A stretch of 64,000 nucleotides of DNA from WHSW01 sp963842795. GTDB lineage: Bacteria; Actinomycetota; Thermoleophilia; Solirubrobacterales; 70-9. Positions 28,106 to 36,960 of the stretch are shown here, piece after piece. Location of the stretch: contig CAWJHV010000038.1 of assembly GCA_963842795.1 (NCBI GenBank), forward strand, positions 186,001-250,000, read 5' to 3'. A program made the position numbers and the translations under genes. Numbering within the stretch: the first letter of the stretch is position 1; the number at the start of each line of letters is the position of its first letter. The notes under the pieces were generated by a model. That model was not told where the DNA came from, made no database searches, and saw nothing but the letters and a program-made list of their open reading frames with translations.

Positions 28106-28702
28106 TCAGCCCGAGCCGGCGCGGCCGAGAACGGAGGTGAGCGCGGCGACGACCTGCGGATCGAGCTCGCTGCCGGCCGCCGCGGCGAGGGCGGCCTTGG
28201 CCCGCTCGAGCGCCGAGCGCTGGTCGGCCGGGTCGGTGGTCGCGAGCGCGGACTGACAGACGCAGGCCGCGCGGATCAGCCGCGCCTCGACCGGGATCGC
28301 GTCGCCCTCGAGTCCCTCGGGCCCGGAGCCGTCGTTGCGCTCGCGCTGGCGTAGCAGCCAGCCGCAGACCTCATCGGGGATGCCCGCGCCGCGGGCGAGC
28401 CGGTAGCCGGCCTCGTAGTGGCCCTCGAACGCGGCAGCCTCGGTCGCGTCGCGCTCCGATGGGGCCTTCGCCGCCACCTCCGCGGGCACGTAGACGAGCC
28501 CGATTTCGTGCAGCCTCGCCGTCTCGCCGGCGAGCTGGCAGCGGCCGCGGTCGAAGCCGAGCTCGACCGCGGCGACGAACGCATAGGCGGCGGTCCCCTC
28601 CGCGTGCTCCGCGGCGCCGGACAGGTGGGCTTCGAGGGCCTCGATCAGCGGCGCGCCGCGGTCGCGCACGACCGTCGCCAGCTCCTCGGGTGGCGCGCCC
28701 AT
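28106..28702 (-). CDS. Degenerate HD-GYP-like domain protein
   Basis: 198 aa. The layout follows HD-GYP domains but with lost catalytic residues: HEIGLVYVPAEV replaces HDIGK, GHYEAGYRLARGAGIPDEVC matches the H-x-x-x-G-x-x-L helix, QRERNDGSGPEGLEGDAIPVEARLI replaces HHExxDGxGYPxGLxG, and ACVCQSALA stands where VAxxFDA is expected. With HD changed to HE, the HH pair absent and GYP reduced to GP, cyclic-di-GMP hydrolysis is unlikely. It may be a binding or regulatory protein. It starts 4 bases after the SRPBCC stop and lies before pccB, in one minus-strand run with methylmalonyl-CoA mutase. Confidence 0.6.
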   Translation of the reverse strand: MGAPPEELATVVRDRGAPLIEALEAHLSGAAEHAEGTAAYAFVAAVELGFDRGRCQLAGETARLHEIGLVYVPAEVAAKAPSERDATEAAAFEGHYEAGYRLARGAGIPDEVCGWLLRQRERNDGSGPEGLEGDAIPVEARLIRAACVCQSALATTDPADQRSALERAKAALAAAAGSELDPQVVAALTSVLGRAGSG

Positions 28703-28706
28703 GTCC

Positions 28707-29054
28707 TCAGGCCGGGGTGAAGGGACGTCGCTCGGGGGATCCGAGCTCGTCGAGTAGGTCCTCGAGCGTGGCCGCGGCCTCGTCCGGGTTGGGGCGTGAG
28801 TGCTCGGCGGTGATCCCGACCGCGGTCCCAAACCCGCTCTCGGCGAGCTCGATCGCGATCCGGCCGAACGAGCCGGGCGCGGCCGAGCACCACACGAGCG
28901 CGCGTCCCGGCTCGCGCGCGGTCACCTCGACCGCGATCGGCTGCCGGGCGCCGACCAGGCCGCCCATCCACGACTCCATCTTCGCCAGGTCATCGGCCAA
29001 TTCCCACAGCTCGGGTGCCGACTTGACCAGCGTGCGCTTGGCCTTCGATTCCAT
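28707..29054 (-). CDS. SRPBCC/START-like small protein
   Basis: 115 aa from ATG 29054, where a plausible fold starts; an open frame further upstream codes low-complexity Arg/Gly sequence and was not used. The start TLVKSAPELWELADDLAKMESWMGGL resembles the first strand and helices of SRPBCC (polyketide cyclase/START) proteins. Later parts VEVTAREPGRALVWCSAAP and RIAIELAESGFGTAVGITAEH fit the beta-sheet. The C-terminal helix is AAATLEDLLDELG. Such proteins bind hydrophobic small molecules. It sits between methylmalonyl-CoA mutase and the degenerate HD-GYP gene. Assignment is by pattern only. Confidence 0.5.
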   Translation of the reverse strand: MESKAKRTLVKSAPELWELADDLAKMESWMGGLVGARQPIAVEVTAREPGRALVWCSAAPGSFGRIAIELAESGFGTAVGITAEHSRPNPDEAAATLEDLLDELGSPERRPFTPA

Positions 29055-29130
29055 GGCGGCGGGCTTCCCCGGGCCGGCGCGCATTCCTCCCCGGCTCCCC
29101 CGCGCGTGCAACGCGGCTCCCGCGCGCCCT

Positions 29131-30846
29131 CTAGAAGAACGCCCCGCCCCGGTACTCGCCGAACACGTCGCGCATCGACCCACAGACCTCGCCGATCGAG
29201 GCGCGGTCGGCGAGCGCTGCGCGGATCGGGTGCAGGAGGTTGCCGTCGCCGGACGCGACCTCCCGAAGCTCCTCCAGCCGGGCCGCGACCGTTTGCTGGT
29301 CGCGGTCCGCCTTGAACTTCGCCAGGCGCTCGAGCTGGCGGCGCTCCGACTCAGGGTCCACGCGGAGGATGTCGACGTCGTCGACGGTGTCGGTGACGTA
29401 CTTGTTGACGCCGACGACGATGTCCTGACCGGTCTTGTAGCGCTCGTGGTAGCTGAGCGCCGAGGCTTCGATCTCGCGCTGGATGAACTCGAGCGCGTTC
29501 ACCGAGCCGCCGAGCTCGGAGACCTTGCCGATCAGGTCCCAGGACCGCTTCTCGATCTCGTCGGTGAGCGACTCGACGAAGTAGGAGCCGGCGAAGGGAT
29601 CGACGGTCTCGGGCGCGCCGGACTCGTGGGCGATCACCTGCTGGGTGCGGAGGGCGATCCGCGCGGAGCGCTCGGTCGGCAGCGCGAGGGCCTCGTCGAA
29701 CCCGTTCGTGTGCAGGGACTGGGTTCCGCCGCAGACCGCGGCGAATCCCTGCAGCGCGACCCGGACGATGTTGACCTCGGGCTGCTGGGCCTGCAGGGTC
29801 ACGCCGCCGGTCTGGGTGTGGAACCGGATCATCTGCGACCGCTCCGAGGTCGAGCCGAAGCGCTCGCGCACGATCCGAGCCCACATCCGGCGCACGGCGC
29901 GGAACTTCGCCACCTCCTGGAAGACGTTGTTGTGGCAGTTGAAGAAGAACGCCAGCCGGGGGGCGAACTCGTCGATCTCGAGCCCGCGCTCGAGCGCCGC
30001 CTCGACGTAGGCGATCGCGTTCGAGAGCGTGAACGCGACCTCCTGGACCGCCGAGCAGCCCTTCTCGCGGATGTGGTAGCCGGAGATCGAGATCGTGTTC
30101 CACTTCGGAACCTTCTCGGCGCAGTACTCGAAGATGTCCGTGGTCAGCCGCATCGTCGGCTCGGGCGGGTAGATGTAGTTGCCGCGCGCCACGTACTCCT
30201 TGAGCACGTCGTTCTGGACCGTTCCCCGGAGCTTCTCGGACCCGACCCCCTGCTCCTCGCCGACGAGCTCGTAGAGCAGCAGCAGGATCGCCGCCGGAGC
30301 GTTGATCGTCATCGAGGTCGAGACCTCGTCGAGCGGGATCCGGTCGAAGCAGATCCGCATGTCCTCGATCGTGTCGATCGGGACCCCGGTGCGCCCGACC
30401 TCGCCGGCGCACAGCGGGTCGTCTGAGTCGCGGCCGAGCTGGGTCGGCAGGTCGAAAGCCATCGAGAGCCCGGTCGAGCCGTGCTCGATCAGGTAGCGAT
30501 AGCGCTCGTTGGTGTCCTCGGGGCTGGCGAAGCCCGCGTACTGGCGCATCGTCCACAGCCGGTCGCGGTACATGCCCTCGTGGATCCCGCGCGCGAACGG
30601 GTAGGCGCCGGGCTCGCCGAGCCGCTCCTCGAGCCCGGGGGCGACGTCGTCGGCGTCGTAGACGCGATCGATCGCGATCCCCGAGTCCGTGAACACGCGC
30701 TCGTCGTCGGGGCCGACGACCGGCGCGACGTAGCGGTGCAGATCCTCCTCCACCGCCCGCTCGGTGGCCGGGTCGAGCCCGCCCTCGTCGGCCGGGCCGC
30801 CGTTCGACTCGGTCTCGGGCGACGTCGCCTGCTCGGGCTCGGCCAT
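29131..30846 (-). CDS. Methylmalonyl-CoA mutase, catalytic (large) subunit without B12 domain
   Basis: 571 aa, intact. Interconverts methylmalonyl-CoA and succinyl-CoA with adenosylcobalamin. Conserved blocks: PFARGIHEGMYRDRLWTMRQYAGFAS, STGLSMAFDLPTQLGRDSDDP, STSMTINAPAAILLLLYELV, VQNDVLKEYVARGNYIYPP, ISISGYHIREKG, FFFNCHNNVFQEVAKFRAVRR and AVCGGTQSLHTNGFDEALALP. The chain ends at the TIM-barrel/linker, so the cobalamin-binding part must be a separate small subunit elsewhere, as in archaeal-type mutases. The acidic N-terminal ~35 residues are low complexity. The start follows a TAGACT box by 7 bases. Partner of the carboxylase at 26504. Confidence 0.9.
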   Translation of the reverse strand: MAEPEQATSPETESNGGPADEGGLDPATERAVEEDLHRYVAPVVGPDDERVFTDSGIAIDRVYDADDVAPGLEERLGEPGAYPFARGIHEGMYRDRLWTMRQYAGFASPEDTNERYRYLIEHGSTGLSMAFDLPTQLGRDSDDPLCAGEVGRTGVPIDTIEDMRICFDRIPLDEVSTSMTINAPAAILLLLYELVGEEQGVGSEKLRGTVQNDVLKEYVARGNYIYPPEPTMRLTTDIFEYCAEKVPKWNTISISGYHIREKGCSAVQEVAFTLSNAIAYVEAALERGLEIDEFAPRLAFFFNCHNNVFQEVAKFRAVRRMWARIVRERFGSTSERSQMIRFHTQTGGVTLQAQQPEVNIVRVALQGFAAVCGGTQSLHTNGFDEALALPTERSARIALRTQQVIAHESGAPETVDPFAGSYFVESLTDEIEKRSWDLIGKVSELGGSVNALEFIQREIEASALSYHERYKTGQDIVVGVNKYVTDTVDDVDILRVDPESERRQLERLAKFKADRDQQTVAARLEELREVASGDGNLLHPIRAALADRASIGEVCGSMRDVFGEYRGGAFF

Positions 30847-30889
30847 CGCCCGGAGTCTAGGCGCCGAGGTGGGCGGGTACCCCTACTGG

Positions 30890-32200
30890 ATGATCTACGT
30901 GTCGCACGTGACCAAGCGCGCGCCCGGGATCCTCGCTGTGGCCGGCGCGCTCGCGGCGCTCGCGGTGGCGCCGGCCTCGGCCTCCAGCGTCGCGGTCGAG
31001 CGCGGTACCGACGCCAACGGGCTGCGGCTCGAGTCGATCCGCTTCGAGGCGGGGCCCGGGGAGGCGAACGCGGTCACGGCGGCCCGCACCGACCAAAACA
31101 CGTTCGCCTTCACCGACGCCGGCGCGACGCTCATGCCCGGGGGCGGGTGTGCCGGCGGCGGCGCTCCGGGGGTCGAGGTGATCTGCACGACCTCGGGCCT
31201 GGGCGGGGACTTCGAGGACCTCGACGTGGTGCGAATCGAGCTCGGCGACGGCGCCGACTCGCTCGACTCGACCGGCCTGCCGCTGCCCGGCGCGCAGCCC
31301 GATGACGAGCTCACCCTGGATGCGGCGATCGACGCCGGGCCCGGCGACGACACGATCGCGGCCGGCGCCGCCTACGACCGGATCGACCCGGGCCTGGGCG
31401 ACGACACCGTCGATGCCGGGCCGGGCGACGACGTGCTCGTGACGGCCCCGGGCGACGGCGCCGACGTGCTCGAGGGCGGCACGGGGACGAACTTCGACGG
31501 CCGAGGCTCGGTCGACGAGCTCGCCTACTCGAAACGGACCGCGCCCGTCCACGTGACCCTCGACGACCGCGCCAACGACGGCGCGCCGGGCGAGCACGAC
31601 ATGCTCGCCGGGATCGAGGTGATCGGCGGCACCGAGGGCGACGACTCGTTGGTCGGCGGCGCCGGACGCAATTCGTTCGACGGCCGCGACGGCGACGACC
31701 GGATCGCGGGCCGTGGCGGGGACGACACGCTCGACGGCGGCGCCGGACGCGACCGGGTCACCGGCGGGACCGGCGAGGACGCGCCGGTGGGCGGCAGCGG
31801 CGCCGACCTCGTCGTCGGCGGTCCCGGCAACGACTTCGCATATGGCTACGGCGGCGACGACACTCTGTTGCTCGGCGCCGGCCGCGACACCGGCAACGGG
31901 ACGAGCGGCGACGACACGATCAGGGGCGGCGCCGGCGACGACGTCGTCAACGGCGACTCCGGCGACGACCGGCTCGGCGCCGGCGCCGGCGACGATCGGG
32001 TGGTAGGCCTCCGCGGCGCCGACAGGCTCGGAGGCGGCGGTGGCGCCGACAGGCTCGACGCGCTGCACGGGATCACCGCCGAGGTCGGGCTGGTCGGCCG
32101 CGACGGCTTCGCCGACCGCGTCGACTGCGGCCCCGCCCGCGACCGGGTGCTGGCCGAGCGCGACGACCGCCTGCGTGGCTGCGAGTCGGCCGGTACCTAG
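30890..32200 (+). CDS. Secreted RTX-like calcium-binding repeat protein
   Basis: 436 aa. A signal peptide (ILAVAGALAALAVAPASAS) is followed by a ~100-residue domain with two cysteines and FEDLDVVRIELGDGADSLD. From about residue 140 come Gly/Asp nonapeptide repeats of the GGxGxDxL type. There are two near GPGDDTI/GLGDDTVDAGPGDDVL, then a long run (about residues 245-390) with GGDDTLDGGAGRDRV, GGDDTLLLGAG, GAGDDVVNGDSGDDRL. These form calcium-loaded beta-rolls outside the cell. ATG 30890 was chosen; GTG 30899 is an alternative. It is divergent from methylmalonyl-CoA mutase. No enzymatic domain is visible; a surface or matrix protein is likely. Confidence 0.85.
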   Translation: MIYVSHVTKRAPGILAVAGALAALAVAPASASSVAVERGTDANGLRLESIRFEAGPGEANAVTAARTDQNTFAFTDAGATLMPGGGCAGGGAPGVEVICTTSGLGGDFEDLDVVRIELGDGADSLDSTGLPLPGAQPDDELTLDAAIDAGPGDDTIAAGAAYDRIDPGLGDDTVDAGPGDDVLVTAPGDGADVLEGGTGTNFDGRGSVDELAYSKRTAPVHVTLDDRANDGAPGEHDMLAGIEVIGGTEGDDSLVGGAGRNSFDGRDGDDRIAGRGGDDTLDGGAGRDRVTGGTGEDAPVGGSGADLVVGGPGNDFAYGYGGDDTLLLGAGRDTGNGTSGDDTIRGGAGDDVVNGDSGDDRLGAGAGDDRVVGLRGADRLGGGGGADRLDALHGITAEVGLVGRDGFADRVDCGPARDRVLAERDDRLRGCESAGT

Positions 32201-32583
32201 GGGACGGACTCGATCCGCTCGACCAGGTCGGCGCGCCACTCGGCGGGCTCGTAGGCGACGGTCCAATACTCGATCTGACGCACGATCCGATCGCCCTCGA
32301 CCTCGCTGATCGCGACCACGCGCGCCGACTGCTCGCCGTCGGTGACCGTGCACTCGCTGACCGCAGCCCGCTCGTCGCCAATCAGCCGGTGCAGGTCGAA
32401 GCTCCATCGCCCGGCCGCCGGGTAGCGCGCCTGGATCTCGGCCCAGGCCGCGGGGCTGATGATGCGCTCGCCGGTGCAAGGCCACTCGATCAGTGCGTCC
32501 TCGGCGAAGTGCCCCGCCGCCGCGCCCCAGTCGTTGGCGCGCATGGCCTCCCAGAACGACTCGACCACGTCTCGCGGCGTCAT
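32197..32583 (-). CDS. NTF2-like/SnoaL domain protein
   Basis: 128 aa, intact. The pattern VVESFWEAMRANDWGAAAGHFAEDALIEWPCTGERI, then AWAEIQARYPA, EVEGDRIVRQIEYWT is that of NTF2-like cone-fold proteins (SnoaL, ketosteroid-isomerase relatives), which are small hydrophobic-pocket proteins with or without catalysis. It converges with the RTX gene; the two stop codons share CTAG. Four further NTF2-like sequences occur in the window. Substrate unknown. Confidence 0.8.
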   Translation of the reverse strand: MTPRDVVESFWEAMRANDWGAAAGHFAEDALIEWPCTGERIISPAAWAEIQARYPAAGRWSFDLHRLIGDERAAVSECTVTDGEQSARVVAISEVEGDRIVRQIEYWTVAYEPAEWRADLVERIESVP

Positions 32584-32615
32584 CGAGGCGAGGCTATCGC
32601 CCTACGATCCCCGCC

Positions 32616-33503
32616 GTGCGCGTCGCGCTCGCAAGCTTCTCCGGGGTGCCGCCCCAGTTCGCCGACGACCGGTTGCTGGTCGATGCCCTCGCCCACGTGG
32701 GCGTAAGCGCGAGCGTGATCTGGTGGGACGAGCCGGCGGTCGACTGGAGCGCCCACGACGCGGTGGTGATCCGCTCGACCTGGAACTACACTCGCCGCCG
32801 GGACGCATTCCTTGCCTGGTGCGACGCGATCGGCTCGCGCCTGCACAACTCACCCGCGCTCGTGCGCTGGAACTCCGACAAGCACTACCTCCGCGACCTC
32901 GCCGAGGCCGGCATCCCGGTGGTCGAGACGGCCTACGTGGAGCCGGGGGACCCGGTCCCGGCGCTGGGTGGCGAGATCGTGGTCAAGCCCGCGATCTCGG
33001 CCGGAGGGCGGGATTCGGGACGCTTCGGACCGGACACCCACGACCTCGCCCGCGGCCTGGTGGAGGCGATCCACTCCGGCGGGCGAACGGCGATGCTGCA
33101 GCCGTTTCAGCCGACGGTCGACTCGCTGGGCGAGACCGCCGTGCTCTGCATCGACGGGGCGCCGGTGCATGCCCTGCGCAAGCGCGCGGTGCTGCGGCCG
33201 GACGAGGTCGCCCCGGTGCGCGACGACGCGGTCGGGGCCGCGGAAGTGATGTACGACCCGACCCTCGTCACCGCCGGCGAGGCGGGCGACGACGAGGTCG
33301 CGCTCGCGCGCGCGGTGGTTGCCGAGGTGGCCGACCGCTTCGACTACCTGCCGCTATACGCACGCGTCGACATGATCCGCGACGCCGCCGGGAGGCCGAC
33401 GGTGCTCGAGCTGGAGGCCGTCGAGCCCGCCTTCTACCTCGAGCAGGTGCCGGCGACCGCGGCGCTCGCCGCGCGCGCGATCAGCGCCCGCGCCCGCGGC
33501 TGA
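32616..33503 (+). CDS. ATP-grasp domain protein
   Basis: 295 aa from GTG 32616, which lies 7 bases after a TACGAT box. The N-terminal part (VALASFSGVPPQFADDRLLVDAL, then HDAVVIRSTWNY) and the central NSDKHYLRDLAEAGIPVVET, GEIVVKPAISAGGRDSGRF, and TAMLQPFQPTVDSLGETAVLCIDG follow the ATP-grasp layout. VKP is the adenine/phosphate lysine strand. RVDMIRDAAGRPTVLELEAVEPAFYL carries the metal-binding Glu residues. These enzymes join a carboxylate to an amine or thiol; the product here is unknown. Its 3' end overlaps that of the convergent glycosyltransferase by 23 bases. Confidence 0.85.
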   Translation: MRVALASFSGVPPQFADDRLLVDALAHVGVSASVIWWDEPAVDWSAHDAVVIRSTWNYTRRRDAFLAWCDAIGSRLHNSPALVRWNSDKHYLRDLAEAGIPVVETAYVEPGDPVPALGGEIVVKPAISAGGRDSGRFGPDTHDLARGLVEAIHSGGRTAMLQPFQPTVDSLGETAVLCIDGAPVHALRKRAVLRPDEVAPVRDDAVGAAEVMYDPTLVTAGEAGDDEVALARAVVAEVADRFDYLPLYARVDMIRDAAGRPTVLELEAVEPAFYLEQVPATAALAARAISARARG

Positions 33504-34746
33504 TCGCCGCCTCGACCGCCGCGGCCATGCCCTCGGCCGGCGCCGGGTAGGTGTACGGCGCGATCGCGTCGGGCGCCGGAGCGGCGAGCTCGCCGGCCGC
33601 CACCCGCGCCAGCGCGGCCGTGATCGCCGCCGGGTCGTCCGCCGCGACCACCTCGGCGCCGAGCTCGCCCGCAACCCGGCCGGCCTCGGTCCCGGCGGCG
33701 AGCGCGAGGATCGGCGCGCCGCTAGCCAGGTACTCGAACAGCTTGATGTTGAGCAGCTGCGAGCGGGTCGGCTGGGCGACGAGCAGCAGCGCGTCCGCTT
33801 CGCGCTGGAGGGCGAGGGCCCGGTCGCGCTCGAGGCTGCCGGCGCGGACGATCCGCGCCGGCGAGACGTCGGTCGCGAACAGGGCCGCCTCGTCGGCCGT
33901 CAGCGGTCCCGCGATCACGAGCTCGAGCTTCGCCGCCGCGCCGCGATCGGAGCGGGCGAGCCCAGCGAGCGCGGCGACCAGCGCCCGGGGATCGCGCCCG
34001 TAGCTGCCGAACCGGCCCGTGTAGACGATCGAGCGCCGGTAGGGGTCGAGCAGGCCCGTGGACGAGACCGCCTCCGGCGCCGACTCCGGGTCCCAGCCGT
34101 TCGGGACCAGCCGCGGCGTCGCGATCTCCCGACGGCGCAGGTCCGCGGCGGCAGGCTCCGAGACGCAGACGACCGCGTCGGCGCCGCCGAGCCAGCGGCG
34201 CTCGAGGCGCTCGTCGAGCCGTCGCTGGGCCGCCGTCGGGTACTCCGGGCGCAGCGACTCGAAGGTCCACCCGTCGCGGACGTCGGCGACCCAGGGCACG
34301 CCCCGCCGCCGCAGCGCGAGCCCGACCGCGTGGGCCGACTCCGGCGGCGAGGTGGTGATGACGCAGTCGAACGGGCGTTGGCGGGCCAGGCGCAACGCGC
34401 GCGAACGCGCGAACGGAAGCCATGCGGCGACGAGCGCCTCCGGGACCAGGACCCTGCTCAACGGGTGCGGGCGGCCGCTGTAGGTCGGCCAGTCGAACAT
34501 CGCCCCGATCGAGTCGCGACCGGCCAGGCGGGCCCGCCAGCGCTGCACGTCGGCGGTACGGACGACGTCGTCGGTCGCGTCGTCCGCCAGGCCGCCGTAG
34601 GCCGAGGTGGTGAGCACCGTCACCTCGTGGCCGAGCCGCCGCAGCCATTTCGCCATCGCCGCGGGGCGCAGGACCCCGGTGTCGCGGCAGGGCGGGTAGA
34701 AGTAGGCGACCAGCAGCAGTCGACGGCGAGGGCTCTGCTGGCTCAT
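33481..34746 (-). CDS. Glycosyltransferase family 4 protein
   Basis: 421 aa. Rossmann-type start RLLLVAYFYPPCRDTGVLRPAAMAKWLRRLGHEVTVLTT; acceptor-side WVADVRDGW; VVCVSEPAAADL; the C-terminal donor domain with IVYTGRFGSYGRDPRALV and SQLLNIKLFEYLASGAPILAL. The E-x7-E element is not canonical (KLFEYLASG keeps one Glu). ATG 34746 overlaps the preceding glycosyltransferase stop (ATGA), so the two and the upstream decarboxylase gene form an operon of cell-surface glycan assembly. Sugar donor and acceptor unknown, though UDP-xylose is suggested by the neighbour. Confidence 0.85.
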   Translation of the reverse strand: MSQQSPRRRLLLVAYFYPPCRDTGVLRPAAMAKWLRRLGHEVTVLTTSAYGGLADDATDDVVRTADVQRWRARLAGRDSIGAMFDWPTYSGRPHPLSRVLVPEALVAAWLPFARSRALRLARQRPFDCVITTSPPESAHAVGLALRRRGVPWVADVRDGWTFESLRPEYPTAAQRRLDERLERRWLGGADAVVCVSEPAAADLRRREIATPRLVPNGWDPESAPEAVSSTGLLDPYRRSIVYTGRFGSYGRDPRALVAALAGLARSDRGAAAKLELVIAGPLTADEAALFATDVSPARIVRAGSLERDRALALQREADALLLVAQPTRSQLLNIKLFEYLASGAPILALAAGTEAGRVAGELGAEVVAADDPAAITAALARVAAGELAAPAPDAIAPYTYPAPAEGMAAAVEAAISRGRGR

Positions 34747-35936
34747 GCGGGCGTCCTGCCGCGGCGCACCGCGATCGCCTCCGCGTAAGCGCCGTCCATG
34801 CGATCGACGAGCTTCGGCCAGCTCCATTCGCGCACCGCCGTGGCCCGCCCCCGCTCGCCGATCTGAGCCCGGCCCGCCGGCCCCGCCGCCGACAGCTCGG
34901 CGATCGCCGCCGCGACCGCCCGCGCGTCTCCGGGCGGCACGATCAGCCCCGTCTCGCCCTCCTCGACCACGGCGCGCACCCCGGGATAGTCGGTCGCGAT
35001 CACCGGGAGCCCGCAGGCCATCGCCTCGATCAGCACGATCCCGAACGACTCCGGGGGCTCCGTGGTGAGCAGGAAGAGGTCCGCGGCCCGGAGCACGTCC
35101 GGGAGCTCGTCGTGCGGGACAGCGCCGAGGAAGTGGGCCCGCTCGGAGATCCCGGCCTCGCGCGCGCGGTCGCGAAAGCCGTCGAGCAGCTCACCGCCGC
35201 CGGCGACGACCAGGTGCGTCCGCCCGTCGGCGTTCGTGGCGAGCGCGTCGATCGCGACGTCGAGCCGCTTGAAGTGGTGGGCGCGGTCGAGCGTGGCGAC
35301 GAAGGCGACGACGAGGTCGCCCTCGCCGACCCCGAGCCGCTGGCGCAGGCCGGTCGCGTCCCCGCCGGGGGAGAACAGCTCCGCGTCGACCCCGTTCGGC
35401 ATCTCGACCAGCTTCGCCGGATCCGCCGCCCCGGCGCGCCGCAGGTAGGGGACCGACTCGGCGTGCTCCGCGGAGAGCACGCAGACGCGGTCCGCGGCGC
35501 GGATCAACGCCGGGGCGACGGTGTGCTCGTAGATCTCGAACAGAGCCCCCCGCGCACCCTTGGCGACGAGCCGGTTCTTGTAGTGCACGAGCAGCGCCTG
35601 CCGGCGCCTGCGCCTCGTCAGCCGGCCGCCGAGGGTGAGCTCGGAGCCGAAGATGAACGGATAGTGGACGTGGACGACGTCGAAGCCCTCGATCCGCGCC
35701 AGCGCCGGGATCAACGGCGCGTTGCCGATCGCGAGCACCGGGTCGATCCGGTGCACGACAGCGCGCCCGGGATCGGGCGCGACCCCGGGGGCGGGAGCGG
35801 TGAAGACCTCGACCCGGTGCCCGCGGTCGGCCTGCTCGCGGGCGAAGCGAAACGCTGTGTTCCCCGCGCCCCCCGGATAGGGCGGGAAGGTCGCGGTCAG
35901 ATGGGCGATCCGCAGCCCCTCGCGGTGGCGCTCCAT
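34743..35936 (-). CDS. Glycosyltransferase family 4 protein
   Basis: 397 aa from ATG 35936; the open frame continues upstream only because of a frameshift in the next gene. GT4 features: IAHLTATFPPYPGGAGNTAFRFAREQADRGH, DVVHVHYPF, MPNGVDAELFSP, VVAFVATLDRAHHFKRLDVAIDAL, and the nucleotide-sugar E-x7-E motif in ESFGIVLIEAMACGLPVIATDYPG. It follows the UDP-glucuronate decarboxylase by 16 bases and is coupled to the next GT4 by an ATGA overlap. Retaining glycosyltransferase acting on a surface polysaccharide or glycolipid (inference). Confidence 0.9.
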   Translation of the reverse strand: MERHREGLRIAHLTATFPPYPGGAGNTAFRFAREQADRGHRVEVFTAPAPGVAPDPGRAVVHRIDPVLAIGNAPLIPALARIEGFDVVHVHYPFIFGSELTLGGRLTRRRRRQALLVHYKNRLVAKGARGALFEIYEHTVAPALIRAADRVCVLSAEHAESVPYLRRAGAADPAKLVEMPNGVDAELFSPGGDATGLRQRLGVGEGDLVVAFVATLDRAHHFKRLDVAIDALATNADGRTHLVVAGGGELLDGFRDRAREAGISERAHFLGAVPHDELPDVLRAADLFLLTTEPPESFGIVLIEAMACGLPVIATDYPGVRAVVEEGETGLIVPPGDARAVAAAIAELSAAGPAGRAQIGERGRATAVREWSWPKLVDRMDGAYAEAIAVRRGRTPA

Positions 35937-35951
35937 GCGCCGCGCCAGGGG

Positions 35952-36902
35952 TTTCAGTCGCCGGCGCCGACGAGACGCTCGACCCCGGTCTCCTCGATCG
36001 TCATCCGAAGCCCCTCGCGGAGGTCGACCTTCGGCTCCCAGCCGAGCAGGTCCTTCGCGCGGCTGATCTCGGGCTGGCGCACCTGGGGGTCGTCGGTCGG
36101 CAGCGCCTCGATAGACGATCTCCGAGCGCGACTCGGTGACCTCGATCACGACCTCGGCGAGCTCGAGCAGGGTGAACTCGTGCGGGTTGCCGATGTTGAC
36201 CGGCTCGTGGACGTCGGACTCGGCCATCGCCACGTAGCCGCGGATCTGGTCGGTCACGTAGCAGAAGCTTCGCGTCTGGCTGCCGTCGCCGAACACGGTC
36301 AGCGGCTTGTCCTGAAGCGCCTGGCGGAGGAAGGTCGGGATCGCGCGCCCGTCGTGGGGGCGCATCCGCGAGCCGTAGGTGTTGAAGGTCCGCACGATCC
36401 CGGTGTCGACGCCCTGCTGGCGGTGGTAGGCCATCGTCAGCGCCTCGGCGTAGCGCTTGGCCTCGTCGTAGACCCCGCGCGGACCGATCGGGTTGACGTG
36501 GCCCCAGTAGCTCTCGGGCTGGGGATGGACCTGCGGATCGCCGTAGACCTCCGAGGTCGAGGCGAGCACGAAGCGCGCCCGGTGCTTCTTCGCCAGCCCG
36601 AGCATGTGGTGGGTGCCGTAGGAGCCGACCTTGAGCGTGTGCAGCGGCAGGCGCAGGTAGTCGATCGGGCTCGCGGGCGAGGCGAGGTGGTAGACGAAGT
36701 CGATCGGCTCGACGGTGTGGAAGGGCTCGGTGAGGTCGTGCTGGACGAAGATGAAGTCGTCCGAGCGGATGTGGTGGATGTTCTGCAGCGAGCCGGTGTC
36801 GAGGTTGTCGACGCACATCACCCGGTGGCCCTCGCCGAGGAGGTGGTCGCACATGTGCGAGCCGAGAAAGCCGGCGCCGCCGCTGATCAGGCAGGTGCTC
36901 AT
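35952..36902 (-). CDS. UDP-glucuronate decarboxylase (UDP-xylose synthase), one frameshift
   Basis: Extended SDR enzyme. NAD-binding ISGGAGFLGSHMCDHLL at the start, VDNLDTGSLQNI, the decarboxylase-type HLASPASPIDYLRLPL, STSEVYGDPQVHPQPE, catalytic YDEAKRYAEAL, RTFNTYGSRMRPHDGRAIPTF and DGSQTRSFCYVTDQIRG. The LASPASP and RMRPHDGR words separate UDP-glucuronate decarboxylase from simple epimerases. A break near 36113 hides the last ~50 codons: repaired, it reads LPTDDPQVRQPEISRAKDLLGWEP and ends at 35952 (about 316 aa). The start follows a TATCCT box by 9 bases. It supplies UDP-xylose to the downstream glycosyltransferases (inference). Confidence 0.88.
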
Positions 36903-36960
36903 CGCCGCGCGAGGATAGCGACGAGGGGGCGCCCGGGGGCCGTCCGGGATTGGAGCGGGC

